52,286 bases of DNA, from positions 94,525 to 146,810 of the forward strand of contig NW_019091553.1 of NCBI RefSeq assembly GCF_001949145.1, given 5' to 3'. A model generated the notes under the pieces. It did not search any database. It was not told the DNA's origin and saw nothing but the letters and a program-made list of their open reading frames with translations. The DNA is from Acanthaster planci. Its lineage: Eukaryota > Echinodermata > Asteroidea > Valvatida > Acanthasteridae. Shown piece by piece: positions 40,401 through 48,376 of this stretch (its first letter is position 1; each line of letters begins with the position of its first letter). A program made the position numbers and the translations under genes.

Positions 40401-42756
40401 TTTACGTCACGCCAATCATTCGCGCATTCAAACTTTTTAGCCTCATTCACGTGACTAATGGCAGCGCGTATTGTACGCGCGTTCGATCTAGTCATAGCAA
40501 CCTCGTTCCCATGTGCATGATCTTGCCGCGCCATGTTGGTTTCCACCATACCTTGTGCCCCTTGGAGTCGAGGCTGTAGTAAGAGGGTTGCACTCCACTA
40601 CATCAAATACGCGACCATAGAAAACAATGCGAAATCAGATCGAAATAGCCCGGCTGTTGACTCTCGGGAAGAGGTTGGCCTTCCTTTTTTCACTTGAAAT
40701 TCAAGATTATGGCCAGAAGATCCCTTTTCATTTCAATTTTATGCGGGTTAGCCACGAACATTTTTTTAAATAGCCATTCCCCGAGGATACCCCCAAAATA
40801 GTAGTAAAACTATGTGGTCAGCTCTGAATGTAGCCGCCTGCCTCTATCCAATATAATTTATATATATTTTATTTTATTATTATCATGGGGGGGCGCAGAG
40901 CAAAATGAAACGCTCATTTACTGATTGTCCGTTCAGGATGTTTGTGTGTCGGCTTTGTTGATGCGTTGTTTTAGAATACAGACGCAGATATCCGAATCGC
41001 CGTACAAAAGCCGTACAAAATTTCGAGTTTTCCATACTTTTATGCACAAACAAGGATGCGCCCAGCAGGCATCATTCTGTATATGAGTCTGCTCTCTAGT
41101 TTGTGTAGCTCTATGGCCTCCACTGACTTGACTAAGCTTCGTTCGTCCCCGTCTTCTCCCGTGGTGATTTGAATAAAGTTCCATAGTAAATCATGGTGGT
41201 CAACTGTGCTGCACCAATTTGCCATTGTGGAAAATTTGCCATTGTGGCAATTTGCCATTGTTCCAGCAAAGATGGTACATGTACAGCAAAGCTTCCATGT
41301 TCATGTACAGTCTAAGTGTCATGCATTAAGCTGTCTGTTTTTTCTGATTCTCAACATCATGGAAACTAGTTCGTGTTTCTTAATATTACTGGTGTGATTT
41401 TATTCTTGTAAACAATGCTTAGCCAATGTGAGATCGTGAGATTGAGTTAATACAGGAATTCACACTGCAATCCTTATTGAGTACAGCAATGATCCCAAAT
41501 TTCGGTGCACTTCTAGCCATGTAATAGACCGACATACTTAAACCTCCGCGGTAAATTGTCGTGACACTGCTAACTAAAATTCCGATAATGAATGCTCACA
41601 TTTCATGCCGAGCAGAAAAGTTCAGCATTCAATAAAACACAGAAAGTTATATTGCTCTTGAGCCAAAGTTTCTTGTCCAGAATGATATTTTACGATATTA
41701 GTAGAGAAAAAGAACGGCAAACCTTAAATTTTTTCTTTGTACATTTCCTTGTGTAAAAACAAAGGACAAAGTAATAATTATTTATACTGGACCCTATTTT
41801 GAATATTACGATATATGTCGTGACACACATGTACTTAGCATTTTAAATATTAAATGGCAATATCGGCTGCATATAAATAAATGCAAAAACACAAAAAAGT
41901 GCGCAATGTAGACTTTTTGTATAGCTTTTATCTTGACTTCAATTTCTTCATGCGTTTTGCCTATTGTTCATTGCCCTATTTACGTGATTTTTTTAGCGCA
42001 CCCATGCACAATGCGTGCACAATGCACAATGCCTGGCGCGTGCGTTTCCACTTCCGATCTAGCCGTTTATTCTTTTGATATCTATGGATCTAGTTTTTTT
42101 GTTCTATTTCTGTATCTATGGTAGCAAGCCTTCGAAGGCACGGGTTTCCCTTCGAATCTGTGTGCTGACCGCCAAAAGGTCACTGGACTGAAAATCCTCT
42201 TCCCCCGAAGGAACTACATGTACCCAGATGACACTACTCCATCCTATTACACAGTTATTCCCCTGGAACCTGAGCTTCCAGAGCCTACTCAAACCAGAGG
42301 GCGCCTTTTATTCTCTCAAAGGATCGCTGCGGAAAAGATTCCACTCGTCCCGCCGCCTTTAAATGCACTTTTTTGGGGGTACCTTTTTTGCACATTCTTG
42401 TGAAGGAAACATGTCACAGCTATGGACACGGAAAGCATTGTTTCCTCGTAGATTTTAACTCAACACTATAATCCTCACTCACCATACCGTGTAGTTATGA
42501 GAGCCTCCTGTGTGTCAACATACAATGTGAGAATGACCACTTTTTGTCACAAGTTCCATTTTGGTATCGATTTTTCTCTTCAGGTATTCCTCCAACATAT
42601 GAGGCAGCTATTGGCGGACAAAAAGAGATTCGTGATGAACATGACAATGAGTTTGTGTTTGGAAAGCTCGTCTACACACCACAGTATATGTTCTACCGCT
42701 ACCACAGTGTCGAGGAAGGACATCCGTCAGCAATAGAAAAATCTACCACCGTATAA
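10805..42756 (+). CDS. Arrestin domain-containing protein (alpha-arrestin, ARRDC-like)
   Basis: Seven coding exons: 10805-10922, 22630-22764, 28951-29186, 33301-33483, 34507-34707, 35042-35168 and 42584-42756. All introns are GT-AG, phases agree at every junction, and the total of 1173 nt gives 390 residues plus TAA. Residues 5-160 form an N-terminal arrestin fold (SGFQIIFDNDQEVFNGGD start; WKGRAVVTW; GYVRYFARA; W-x-FD). A CCLCC motif (175-179) followed by GPVSVSASTDKRAYLPGE begins the C-terminal arrestin fold, to about 315. PPTY at 336-339 is a PPxY motif of the kind that recruits NEDD4-family ubiquitin ligases in alpha-arrestins, adaptors that direct membrane proteins to ubiquitination and sorting. 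The length is typical; only one PPxY is present, whereas several relatives have two. The ARRDC2/3/4/TXNIP subtype cannot be assigned. The start fits because MGKISGF is where family members begin. Confidence 0.93.
11339..11387 (-). ncRNA. Hammerhead-ribozyme-like motif
   Basis: Read on the - strand: ATACTC, then CTGACGA (11381-11375), one C, a helix II hairpin GGACT / AGTCC with an 8-base loop, GAAA (11355-11352), CGTAATT, then GAGTAT. ATACTC and GAGTAT pair perfectly as helix I. GAAA followed by a very short helix III and a UU cleavage site gives the type I layout known from retroelement hammerheads. One extra base lies between CTGACGA and helix II compared with the consensus, so catalytic ability is uncertain. 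Confidence 0.55.
11386..11858. repeat. Direct repeats of about 63 bp, 410 bp apart
   Basis: 11386-11448 and 11796-11858 share TGGGAGATAAGTGACCT, then CAAAACAT, then ACATTTCCTGTGTA and ACTTGACCAAGAAA, with a few substitutions. The first copy abuts the hammerhead-like motif; the second lacks it. They could be remnants of a Penelope-type pseudo-LTR pair or a simple segmental duplication. Confidence 0.6.
11488..11704. repeat. Foldback MITE-like element
   Basis: The left end AAGGCGGCTTTCCATATGT (11491) is inverted at the right as ACATAATGGAAAGGCGCCTT (ending about 11704). Inside are inverted GCGTTGC / GCAACGC words and a second hairpin with arms CGTCAAAATCG / CGATTTTGACG. It is non-coding and about 215 bp. 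Confidence 0.6.
12185..12409. repeat. Exact 22-bp direct repeat, 203 bp apart
   Basis: 12185-12206 and 12388-12409 are identical, beginning TATATTCATATCTG and ending TCGAAAAC. The flanks do not continue the match, so these could be subrepeats of one element. Confidence 0.5.
13401..13430. repeat. Microsatellite (CT)8(AT)7
   Basis: Sixteen bases of CT dinucleotides pass directly into fourteen bases of AT dinucleotides. Confidence 0.9.
14490..14721. repeat. Diverged tandem duplication, about 95-bp unit
   Basis: 14490-14584 and 14624-14721 share CTGCACCATGCTG, CTCGTTTCT, ATTGAAACGG, GGATTTCTAGTC and ACTGGAATAAAAACCAAC. The second copy has expanded an internal G run. The copies are 134 bp apart and each is preceded by unrelated sequence. 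Confidence 0.75.
16149..16621. other. Assembly gap (473 N)
   Basis: Unknown bases. The apparent open frames spanning it are artefacts. G and C homopolymers and pyrimidine-rich sequence on both sides probably explain the gap. Confidence 0.99.
17051..18363. mobile_element. Non-autonomous TA-flanked long-TIR transposon (copy A)
   Basis: It begins CGGGAGCGTATAGGGGCCAC and ends with the inverted CTTATACGCTTCCG, flanked on both sides by TA (17049-17050 and 18364-18365), as expected for Tc1/mariner-type insertion. The inverted arms run about 240 bp and contain CTCGAAAAAAT, CCGCGGCGAGA-like modules, TAGTTTCATAAGTCCTA and AGATTGCTAATTGG. The central sequence has no transposase. Large blocks match copy B at 23475-28892, so both belong to one family. 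Confidence 0.8.
19136..19325 (+). repeat. Cluster of about nine degenerate ACATTATCGGTTG motifs
   Basis: The approximate word GATACATTATCGGTTG recurs nine times in 190 bases with variable spacers. The clearest copies are at 19136, 19174, 19222, 19270, 19287 and 19305. Spacing is irregular, unlike a simple minisatellite. It could be a decayed tandem array or a binding-site cluster. Confidence 0.65.
19757..19778. repeat. Perfect 9-bp-stem hairpin
   Basis: GTTATGCTG is followed after four bases (TGCT) by CAGCATAAC. No T-tract or gene end is near, so it is not called a terminator. Confidence 0.7.
21386..21754. repeat. Palindromic foldback element, about 70-bp arms
   Basis: The left arm 21386-21460 (ATAAATTATCA, GTTGGATGACGACAT, GAGATAA) matches the reverse complement of 21683-21754 at most positions. 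The arms contain repeated ATCTCGGGATGnCGnCAT-like modules, and related words continue on the right to about 21798. The roughly 220-base centre has no coding content. Confidence 0.75.
22630..22764 (+). CDS. ARRDC-like coding exon 2
   Basis: This exon encodes residues 40-84 plus one base. It contains the HWKGRAVVTWTE strand of the arrestin N domain, where relatives read G-x-A-x-V-x-W. The acceptor is TTCACAG/GAATC and the donor AAGG/GTATGA. It is phase 1 at both ends, so skipping it would keep frame. Confidence 0.92.
24430..24560 (+). repeat. GTCTCG/GTCTTG hexamer-rich repeat
   Basis: Repeated GGTCTCGGTCTTGG-type words occupy about 130 bases. A shorter block of the same kind lies at 25441-25490 in the same orientation, about 1 kb away. 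The segment between them has no recognisable coding similarity. Confidence 0.6.
25441..25490 (+). repeat. Second GTCTCG/GTCTTG repeat block
   Basis: TGGTCTCGG, TTTTGGTCTTGG and TCTCGGACATCAAGG follow one another. It is related to the block at 24430 and could be the other terminal or subterminal part of one inserted element. Confidence 0.5.
25886..26472. mobile_element. Palindromic GTACGTAC foldback element
   Basis: The left arm from 25886 (TTCTGCACTCTACTG, CAATTTTCTCT, GGAGATTCTTA, then CGTACATGCGGATTA) is inverted at 26320-26472 (TAATCCGTACGTACGAAAT, TAAGAATCTCC, AGAGAAAAATTG, CAGTAGAATGTGC), about 130 bp per arm. The centre ends with a G-run and GGCTACGCCGCTGG, an hAT-like terminus. It separates the transposase end from the left part of the Tc1-like element. 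Confidence 0.75.
26648..27362 (-). pseudogene. Tc1/IS630-like DDE transposase, broken
   Basis: On the - strand from 27362 the frame reads a start MGKTEKLPNGG and a helical VDEEMKNHLQDIV-like stretch. It then reads FIDETGYN at about 27054-27031 (first catalytic Asp), TRRNHRKAPRG, IYDNAKAYV at about 26818-26792 (second Asp), and PYSPFLNMTEM, where the family usually has P-Y-S-P-x-L-N-P-I-E (catalytic Glu, 34 residues after the second Asp). The segments are in different frames and stops interrupt them, so it is not functional. The N-terminal DNA-binding part was not recognised. It probably once mobilised the element around it. Confidence 0.8.
28951..29186 (+). CDS. ARRDC-like coding exon 3
   Basis: This exon encodes residues 85-163. 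It contains LPAGQHCLPFKFQLP, matching the family's L-x-x-G-x-H-x-F-P-F-x-F-x-L-P, then GYVRYFARAVIDRPW, another conserved arrestin N-domain stretch. The acceptor is TCTCCAG/AGAGA and the donor CCTCTG/GTAAGG, which ends in phase 0. Confidence 0.93.
29270..29478 (+). repeat. DIRS-like left inverted terminal repeat
   Basis: It matches the reverse complement of 32529-32735, best between 29311 and 29478 (TCCTCATTTGGTATTCAAAT against TCCTCATTAGGTTTTCAATG). The outer 40 bases are more diverged, so the exact end is approximate. Confidence 0.75.
29799..30302 (-). pseudogene. DIRS tyrosine recombinase, N-terminal part only
   Basis: The 167-codon frame resembles the N-terminal, SAM-like DNA-binding domain of DIRS recombinases: a Cys-rich stretch, FLQHMLDSGLLYRTVNIYRR, AISSAHV and VGQHHIVKGRLK. 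The catalytic half with the R-H-R-Y tetrad should follow but the sequence ends at TAA (29799). What follows to the left terminal repeat is non-coding, so the recombinase is truncated. Confidence 0.7.
30788..31874 (-). pseudogene. DIRS reverse transcriptase-RNase H, with stops
   Basis: Reading - strand: SLFLIPKKTRDLRPVVNLRP (RT block 2) near 31720-31650; IDLKDAYFTVPIHH (block with catalytic Asp) near 31560; SFSLCSAPRTFTKIL near 31460; FYLDDIL at 31372-31352 (catalytic Asp pair); then QADASLSGWEA near 30880, an RNase H active-site segment. A TGA at 31378-31376 interrupts the frame just before FYLDD and other breaks lie upstream. The KADNLSHVFNEW-type motif that follows RNase H is visible near 30550. 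The copy is not functional. Confidence 0.85.
31837..32421 (-). pseudogene. DIRS gag-like segment
   Basis: The open frame begins at ATG 32421 (MSSRRLRFSM) inside a longer frame open to 32565. The protein is rich in Ser, Pro and Gly and repeats SSCPKP/SSCPKA, with no zinc knuckle seen. It is identified mainly by its place upstream of the RT. The C-terminal end overlaps the start of the RT segment in another frame, suggesting a frameshift. Confidence 0.55.
32529..32735 (-). repeat. DIRS-like right inverted terminal repeat
   Basis: This is the inverted partner of 29270-29478. The gag-like frame starts about 110 bases inside it. Confidence 0.75.
33301..33483 (+). CDS. ARRDC-like coding exon 4
   Basis: This exon encodes residues 164-224: the CCLCC cysteine cluster, then GPVSVSASTDKRAYLPGE, the start of the arrestin C domain (relatives read C-C-x-x-C-x-S-G-P-I-S). 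It is 61 codons, phase 0 at both ends, with acceptor TTTTGTAG/GCGCC and donor ATTCAG/GTACTG. Confidence 0.93.
33484..34506 (+). other. ARRDC-like intron 4
   Basis: Intron of 1023 bases. It contains a perfect tandem duplication (33732-33799) and an AT-rich stretch with ATTTAATACTTTT-like repeats near 34340-34385; otherwise nothing is recognised. Confidence 0.85.
33732..33799. repeat. Near-perfect 34-bp tandem duplication
   Basis: Two adjacent copies of a unit starting TCGAAAAGAGGGCAAAAG and ending CTAAGTAT plus two to four bases. The near-identity indicates a recent event. Confidence 0.85.
34507..34707 (+). CDS. ARRDC-like coding exon 5
   Basis: This exon encodes residues 225-291, 67 codons, phase 0 at both ends. 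It contains the IPPLPPCNLEGCNFIDIRYYVK stretch; relatives have I-P-P-x-P-P followed by C-x-x-I-x-V-x-Y. The acceptor is CTTGCAG/TCAGT and the donor GTGAAG/GTAATT. Confidence 0.93.
34708..35041 (+). other. ARRDC-like intron 5
   Basis: Short intron of 334 bases, the only one free of mobile DNA. It contains an AAAC tetranucleotide run at about 34877-34895. Confidence 0.85.
34877..34895. repeat. Short (AAAC)n microsatellite
   Basis: About four to five AAAC units followed by a C run. Confidence 0.8.
35042..35168 (+). CDS. ARRDC-like coding exon 6
   Basis: This exon encodes residues 292-333 plus one base. It carries the last strand of the arrestin C domain (DLMLEIVIGTIPL; relatives read L-x-I-P-I-x-I-G-T-x-P-L). 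The acceptor is TTGTTCTAG/TTCAC and the donor TCTGCAG/GTATGA, phase 1. Confidence 0.93.
36402..36449 (-). ncRNA. Second hammerhead-ribozyme-like motif
   Basis: On the - strand: ATTCGCAC, CTGACGA (36441-36435), one G, helix II GGGCG / CGCCC closing a GAAGA loop, GAAA (36418-36415), ATTC, then GTACGTAAG. Helix I would pair ATTCGCAC with GTACGTAA at about five of seven positions, so it has decayed. The cleavage position would be UUC. Like the motif at 11339-11387 it has one extra base before helix II. It lies about 600 bases downstream of a Penelope-like coding remnant on the same strand, a place where such elements carry hammerheads. Confidence 0.5.
36505..36831. repeat. Foldback element with TGCGTTCGATTAG ends
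   Basis: CCGCAT, then GGTGCGTTCGATTAG at 36505-36527, is inverted as CTAATCGAACGCA, then TGCGG at 36811-36831. Inside are a hairpin at 36784-36802 (GTGTAAGT / ACTTACAC) and an inner inverted pair GCTTCCCT / AGGGAAGC near 36526-36564. It is non-coding and about 327 bp. Confidence 0.6.
37020..37881 (-). pseudogene. Penelope-like retroelement fragment (RT and C-terminal region)
   Basis: On the - strand, LEYLYVDDMLSVFRKK at about 37846-37799 gives a reverse-transcriptase YVDD box (YVDD at 37831-37820). In another frame from 37700 come a strand-rich LLVLDLTVRLR, HSHYMKPMASKYFIHKNSA and later KFEVVVFVEATTGG, KIKIVEKAGSRVK and Cys-x-x-Cys segments near 37230. This order (YVDD RT, thumb-like segment, FVE-x-T block, cysteines) is what I recall from Penelope-like elements that end in a GIY-YIG-type domain. 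That final domain is at best a trace here (LGETAGSLGEEF). Frame changes and stops show decay. Confidence 0.6.
38044..39190 (+). repeat. Minisatellite, about 20-bp unit (ACGAAACTAAAAAATATAGA)
   Basis: From about 38392 to 39190 some forty units follow with small indels; before that (38044-38391) is a more degenerate zone with GGACGAAACTAAT-like words. Units come in subtypes (AACAAAAC, AACGAAAC, CACTAGAAA, TTGAACG) whose order recurs, for example a block starting CAACACTAGA at 38581, 38722 and 38961. The + strand is strongly purine-rich. Confidence 0.92.
40269..40322. repeat. 30-bp tandem duplication
   Basis: Two copies of GAACAA(C/T)T(G/C)AGAAAGC followed by TCTGCATC, starting at 40269 and 40299. 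Confidence 0.75.
41216..41262. repeat. Three tandem AATTTGCCATTGTGG units
   Basis: Units of about 15-16 bases start near 41216, 41233 and 41248; the third ends in TTCC instead of TGG. Confidence 0.85.
42584..42756 (+). CDS. ARRDC-like terminal coding exon 7
   Basis: This exon completes a Gly codon and encodes residues 335-390 and TAA (42754-42756). It opens with IPPTYEAA, the PPxY motif, and has an aromatic FVFGKLVYTPQYMFYRY tail. Relatives also end in a Y-rich tail after their PPxY motifs. The acceptor is CTCTTCAG/GTATT. Confidence 0.92.
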
Positions 42757-43279
42757 ATATTTAGCGCCGTGAAGGCGGTGGACCAATAAGCCATTACAAG
42801 TTGCTCTTATGCTAAGTCTCCTAGGCTGAGCAACGTTTAATGAAATGGCTTCTTAGGATGCGGTGGGACATGAAACCGTGTTCCCTAAGTATCACGCATA
42901 GAATTAAGAAATTAAGAAAGTGTACTCGACAAATACCTACGCGAAATTAGTGTTAACAGCTCTGGTAAATGCTTAAAATATTACTTTTATTCGACCATTG
43001 AAAAACAACTTGGTGTCAACTTTATGTGTATCGATAAGATTGTATCCTCTATCCGCCTGCAAACTGTTGAAAGTACGTTTAGTTTTGTATGGTATGTAAT
43101 CTTAATTCAATGATGGCGGTGACGTTTGAGTTCGGAACAACTATAGTTCGCCTCATTGGTGCATCCTCTGTGTTTTTTCCAGTATGAAGACAGGAAGCGG
43201 ACGCTTGCAAGGTCATAAAATATTAGAATTATTTCGACATAGAGCCATTATTTCAATATTTATTTTTATTATTTCAAAC

Positions 43280-43285
43280 AATAAA
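43280..43285 (+). promoter_or_regulatory. Candidate polyadenylation signal AATAAA
   Basis: First AATAAA after the ARRDC-like stop codon, about 520 bases downstream. Confidence 0.45.
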
Positions 43286-43311
43286 CAAAATCCGAGAATT
43301 TTAAGAATTTG

Positions 43312-43317
43312 AATAAA
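43312..43317 (+). promoter_or_regulatory. Candidate polyadenylation signal AATAAA (second)
   Basis: It lies 32 bases after the first hexamer and is followed by a GT-containing stretch. Confidence 0.45.
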
Positions 43318-46300
43318 ATGGACCTGTTGCACAACTATCTCCTTAATATTCCAACCAGACTGAGGTGAACTAGACGGAAACTGTCATTGCTTATTAATGT
43401 TTATTTGTACAAGAACATTAATCAAACTGAGAACAAGGGTCAATACTGTGTTGATGTGGGTCACACATTGTCCTCTGTTTTGGTGCAAGGGGACGTAACT
43501 GTCTTGAATCACTATAGGGATCCCAGAAAAGTTAGGTTGTGCTGCAGAGAAAAGTAAAATATCACCCACCTCTAACGACTGCAGTACTCGTACCTTAGGT
43601 TATAGTGCAAGAAGCTCTTAGTTCATTTAGTCAACTTAGATTTGCTGTGCTTTAATCCTTAGAGTAATCACGCAGTGGTCCTACAGGACCGATCCAACAA
43701 TTCTTATCAACCAAACGGTCGCCTTCAAATTGTTAATGCTGCGATTCGAAGTTTGTAGCTTGGACCAATCTTGAGTTTTTTGTTCGCCGCAGGAAAAGCC
43801 AAAGATGGCTTGCCCGCCTTTATGCTATGCGGGTCCAGTTGTCACGTCAGTTATCGTCGTTACCAGTCACGGCCAGGCACAAACGGTAGCCCCGAGTGGG
43901 AACATTCCCGGAATCTCTGTCAGGTGACAAGCCTGACTTGACCGCAGGGCAAGAACTAAGACACTTTGGCCATGTTTTCATGTTATATTTGCATGTAATA
44001 CGTATCTGCAACCATCGCATTCTGGCAGACTGTTATAGACGTTTAAGTTTAATCGTGGCTGTTATTCCGACGTTTGGGGCATTCACGGCCGTTTCTACAT
44101 ACACATACAACGAAGGGCTAAAGGGCTAAAGGCCTTACACACGTTACACGTTCATTCTGATCTTTTATTGATCTTTTTAGGGGTTTTAAGAGAGTGGGAA
44201 CATTTTGGGCTAGAGATCAGTATTAGCTGGCGTCAGGGACGTTGCGGCAACCGGGAGGGGGTGGCACGCCCCCAAAATTGGCAAATAGGCCTAGAGCTTT
44301 GACAAATGAATCCAAACTTGGTACGTTAGCTGTCGTCATTTCCCTGCAGTATGTAGCGTACCACTGATTTCCATTTTCCGCATTTTGTGAATTTACGCGA
44401 CACGAGGTTGGCGAACAAGTTACACTCTGGCAACCCCCCCGGCTCAAAGAAAATGCCTTAGCTACGCCCCTTTTGCTGGCGTGTCGTTTTCTTAAGGAAA
44501 GGATGCTGCCCCGAATAAATTTTTCCGACGATCGCAATGCATGTGGGTTTGGATGACAAACAAGCAATGTATTTTAAGCACAACCCTATGGGAGAAGTGT
44601 ACCTGCAAAACGTCAATCTGTTTCCATTTTATTTCATACTCCAATCAAGCCATCTTCTTCTGACAGAGTGTTGCATTATTGATTTCGGATGAAGATATTC
44701 ACAAACTTAAAGCTTAAAGGCTTGGCAGAAAAGAAAAAAACCGGGGAATCCCGCTTTGATTAAGATCGTGAATATTATTGCTCTAGTATTGTCCAATCAA
44801 AATCGCGACTTGTTCATTCATGCCGCACTGACCAGTCACGTTTATTTTCAGCCTGTAGAGTAACTGGTGCCTTTAAATGATAATTATTAAGGGCGATTTC
44901 TTCCTCTTGCAAGCCTCTGAAAAATTAGTCGCTATTTTGAAAATGTTTCTTGTATAATACGCATGCATCTGTGAGGTGATGAGCAGATACATAAAATATA
45001 TTCAGAAGAAATCTGTAAACAGATTTCTGACTGGTTCACTTATGCCCCATAAGTTTATACATAAATATTTTTGGCTTATTTGTCATCCAAGCCCTTTAAT
45101 GCCTTGCGAACGTCAAAAAGGTGTATTGCCAATACGAGATTTTGGCAAATTTTCCAAATATAAGTGCGAAGGGCTTCCTGTCAGCCTGCTCATCGCACTT
45201 CAACAGTAATGTCTCGCAAATGGTTATCGAGACCATTTTGTGATGGTAACTGTGATCTACTGGGTAACTGATTGGTGTTCTTAATACAGAGCGTCCTGAA
45301 AAGAAAGGAGGAAACTATAGGGCCGGGATGAAATGGTCAGTAAATAACCTTTTCCATATACTTTATTTGGAGGTCATTTTGTCCTCTTCCATTACAAGAC
45401 AAATTCAGAATTTACGGTAGCCCTTTCCACCATTGATGGTTCTTTCAGAATGTTGACTGGTACTTCCCCTCCACGGGAAAATCCTGGTGACGTAAACTGA
45501 ACAAGTACACAGATTCGGTTAAGATAAGTTGTTGCTATATACATGTACCTATATGTACACTAACTTTACCATCTGAAATTTTCAGTACCTTGGCAATACC
45601 TGTATTTTGAATTTAAGTGCTAATTCAGTCATATAAAAATTAGAAGTCCAATATCTTCCAATTTATCATAGTAATATTTAAAACCGAACAATAAAATTAT
45701 ATAATCAAAGGCATGTCTAGTGTCATAATTTAACCGTTGTCTTGTCGAATGCGAACAAAATAGTTGCAGGAAATGCGTTCGTATTCAAGAGTAAATTCAC
45801 CATTTTTTTAACTGAGGCCGTCTTCAAGATGGGCCTTTGTCAAAGCAAAACGAAGAAGTAATGCTTAACTCTCCAATCAGACAAAAGCTTCCCCTAAAAC
45901 AATTCATACACATTACCTCGGTTTAGCAATATCACGGGTAGATCTAGACCCTTTCAGGGGGCGGGGGGTAACGTTGAGGATTTTGCTGCGGGCATCTTTG
46001 ACAAGGAAAACCAACACAAGAGAACCTCACTACATCACCAGAGCATTGCAACGCAATAGATACAAATCAAGACGAAGTAAAAATACAAGATTCCAAAACC
46101 AACACCAGCAGGTGGGTGTCTTTCACAATAGTCAGGGCTTTTAGTTCCTTATCCGCCTCTACTTACGAAGTACTTGACAACCACGTCCAATGCGATCTTA
46201 GGCCTACAGGAAGCATGGTATCTTATTTTTATTTCTACAAAGCGCCCCTCAAGATGCAGATTCTGCTTCAATCTCACGAGGAATGGCAAGATTCTATAAA

Positions 46301-47916
46301 GCGGACCTGGAGTGTGTGCAAATTCCCATGCCAATGTAGCAAGTGTAATGTACATCCGTGGGACCTCACTGCCGAACAAAACAAAACACAAAGCTCATGG
46401 CAGGAGCCTCGGGATTGTGGCAAGGGATGAAGCTGAAACGCTCATACACACTGCAGACACCACATCAACTGGAACCTGGCTAAACTCATCACGAGTATTA
46501 AGCATTAGCTCCCTTACCGAATCAGAGAAGCCAAATGAAACACTTTCCCCAAGAAAATAGGTTACAATTAACATCAGTAACATCTGGTGTCCTATCCTCA
46601 GTCCTTGGTACAACGGGTCTTCTGTACCCCACGACTTCTTCCCTCTCTGCCCCCACCTCCCAATTCACTGGGTTATCCAATAGGCATAGTAGGTACTATG
46701 CCCAGGGCCTACGAAAAAGTTTAGGATCTAATAAGAAGTCATAGAGAATTAAAATAAGAAAGGCCTATCTCCGGATATAATAAGAGCCAAAGCAAGGGGA
46801 ACTTGTATATGTGCCGTTTATATACTGCGCAGGCAAAAGTAAGGACGTTTTTTAGTTTTTGTTTTAAAATCAACTGTTCTGAGATATTTTAACCACTATG
46901 GTTTAAGTGAGGTACAGTAATTTGTGTTAGCGTTAACCCATCCCTGATGATACAAATCAGGTTGACGCATTCATCTTTTATGTGTGTATGTGTTGCCTTA
47001 ATATTTTTGTATTTCAAGCACACTTGATACTCTTTGGAGGATAAATATTTCACTTCAATGCATGTAAAAAGGTCATAAAATTGACATGTGGCTCAGTGAA
47101 TTACAGTCATGTGCAACATTATCGTATGAACAGTTGAACACTTCCAATTATTCATTGATTACGTTGTCTTTCTCGCTGATGTTCCTTAACCAAACTAATA
47201 AGTAATACGGAACTTGTTAGAATGGGAGACTGCAGACAGAGGGGCAGCTCATTCAGCTCAAGAGTAAAATGGTTAATGCTATGGTCGCTGTTAAGAGGGG
47301 GGTAGGGGAATATATCTCTCACAATACACGAAACACTTAGGCCTAACCCTGTTTCTTAAAATATTTTTACATAGATGCACTGAAATGAATGATGAAACAC
47401 GAATTCGCTTTTTCATTACTCCCTAACCGGCTACATGTAGGCCTATCAGAACAATTTGCTGTAAAGTAGAAAGAATAAATTTGTTGTGCAAGAAGTACGC
47501 TGTAAACAAAATTGACTCGATTTTATCAAGCTTAACGGTAATGGGGGGCATATTTTGCTACTACAAGCATACTCGTGGTAAATGAGTGGGGTATTGAACT
47601 GTAGTGAGAATGTACTACCACTGATGTGAGCCAATGGGTCGTATAAATACAAACTAGCAAATGCTCACTATGAAGTATAAGAAGCAAACAGCAAAAACAT
47701 TTACTGAGAAGTAAAAGCATTAAGAATAAGCATTGCTTGAATTTGTATGTTTCTTTTACTATTCAGCATCTGCTTGTACAAATAGTAACAAATGCTTGTG
47801 GCTGACTTCACAGCCAAACGTTTTGCACAATAGGGCTTGCATTGTCTGCACATACAGACACACACACAGTGCGGCACGGTGCTGTATCTCGAGACCTTAG
47901 CACAGTAGATAAGCAC

Positions 47917-47929
47917 GATGGCAGTAATT
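47917..47929. repeat. LINE target-site duplication, left copy
   Basis: GATGGCAGTAATT, matching GATGGCGGTAATT at 48473-48485 in 12 of 13 positions. It lies directly beside the 3' end of the LINE. Confidence 0.75.
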
Positions 47930-48027
47930 GTTTTTCCAGAGACACCTTTTTTATTTCTCTCTTGTCAACACAAACTTAATAGCAATTAATACAGTAATAA
48001 AAGATTATAATACTTCAATTATTCGGA

Positions 48028-48374
48028 TTAAACTTGACAAAGTGCAGAGTAATTTTGCCATTTCAACCAAAACATTTGGCAGGCACCATTGATAGAAGCC
48101 AAATATTTTTCACAATGACAATACCTCTGGATATCCTTTTTCAAAGCTTCTAATGAGGGGCGTTTGATGTTCATTTTCATTTTATATATGTAAAATCTGG
48201 CAACCAAAAGGATAAGATTAAGGCATTTAAGTCTAGTGTCAACAACACCGAACAATAAAAGTTGATTGTCTATTACAAGGTGTATCTTTGTTTTGTCCTT
48301 AATCCAATCTACAATTGTGCTCCAGAAAAACTGACACATTTACAGTTGCAAAAAACGTAGATAAGGGTTTCCTC
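48028..48374 (-). pseudogene. LINE ORF2 C-terminal fragment
   Basis: About 115 codons of the zinc-binding and distal C-terminal region of a non-LTR reverse transcriptase, with one frameshift near 48343 and the natural stop at 48028. No RT or endonuclease domain is present because the copy is 5'-truncated. Confidence 0.8.
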
Positions 48375-48376
48375 CA

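Larger units (their letters stand above)
35169..42583 (+). other. ARRDC-like intron 6 (about 7.4 kb)
   Basis: Begins GTATGAG and ends TCTCTTCAG. It holds the Penelope-like remnant, the second hammerhead-like motif, a foldback element and the large minisatellite. In 35170-36400 and 39200-42580 only small tandem duplications were seen. Confidence 0.85.
42757..43334 (+). other. Probable 3' UTR of ARRDC-like gene
   Basis: It runs from the stop codon to just past two AATAAA hexamers. No coding sequence is seen. The true end depends on which signal is used. Confidence 0.5.
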
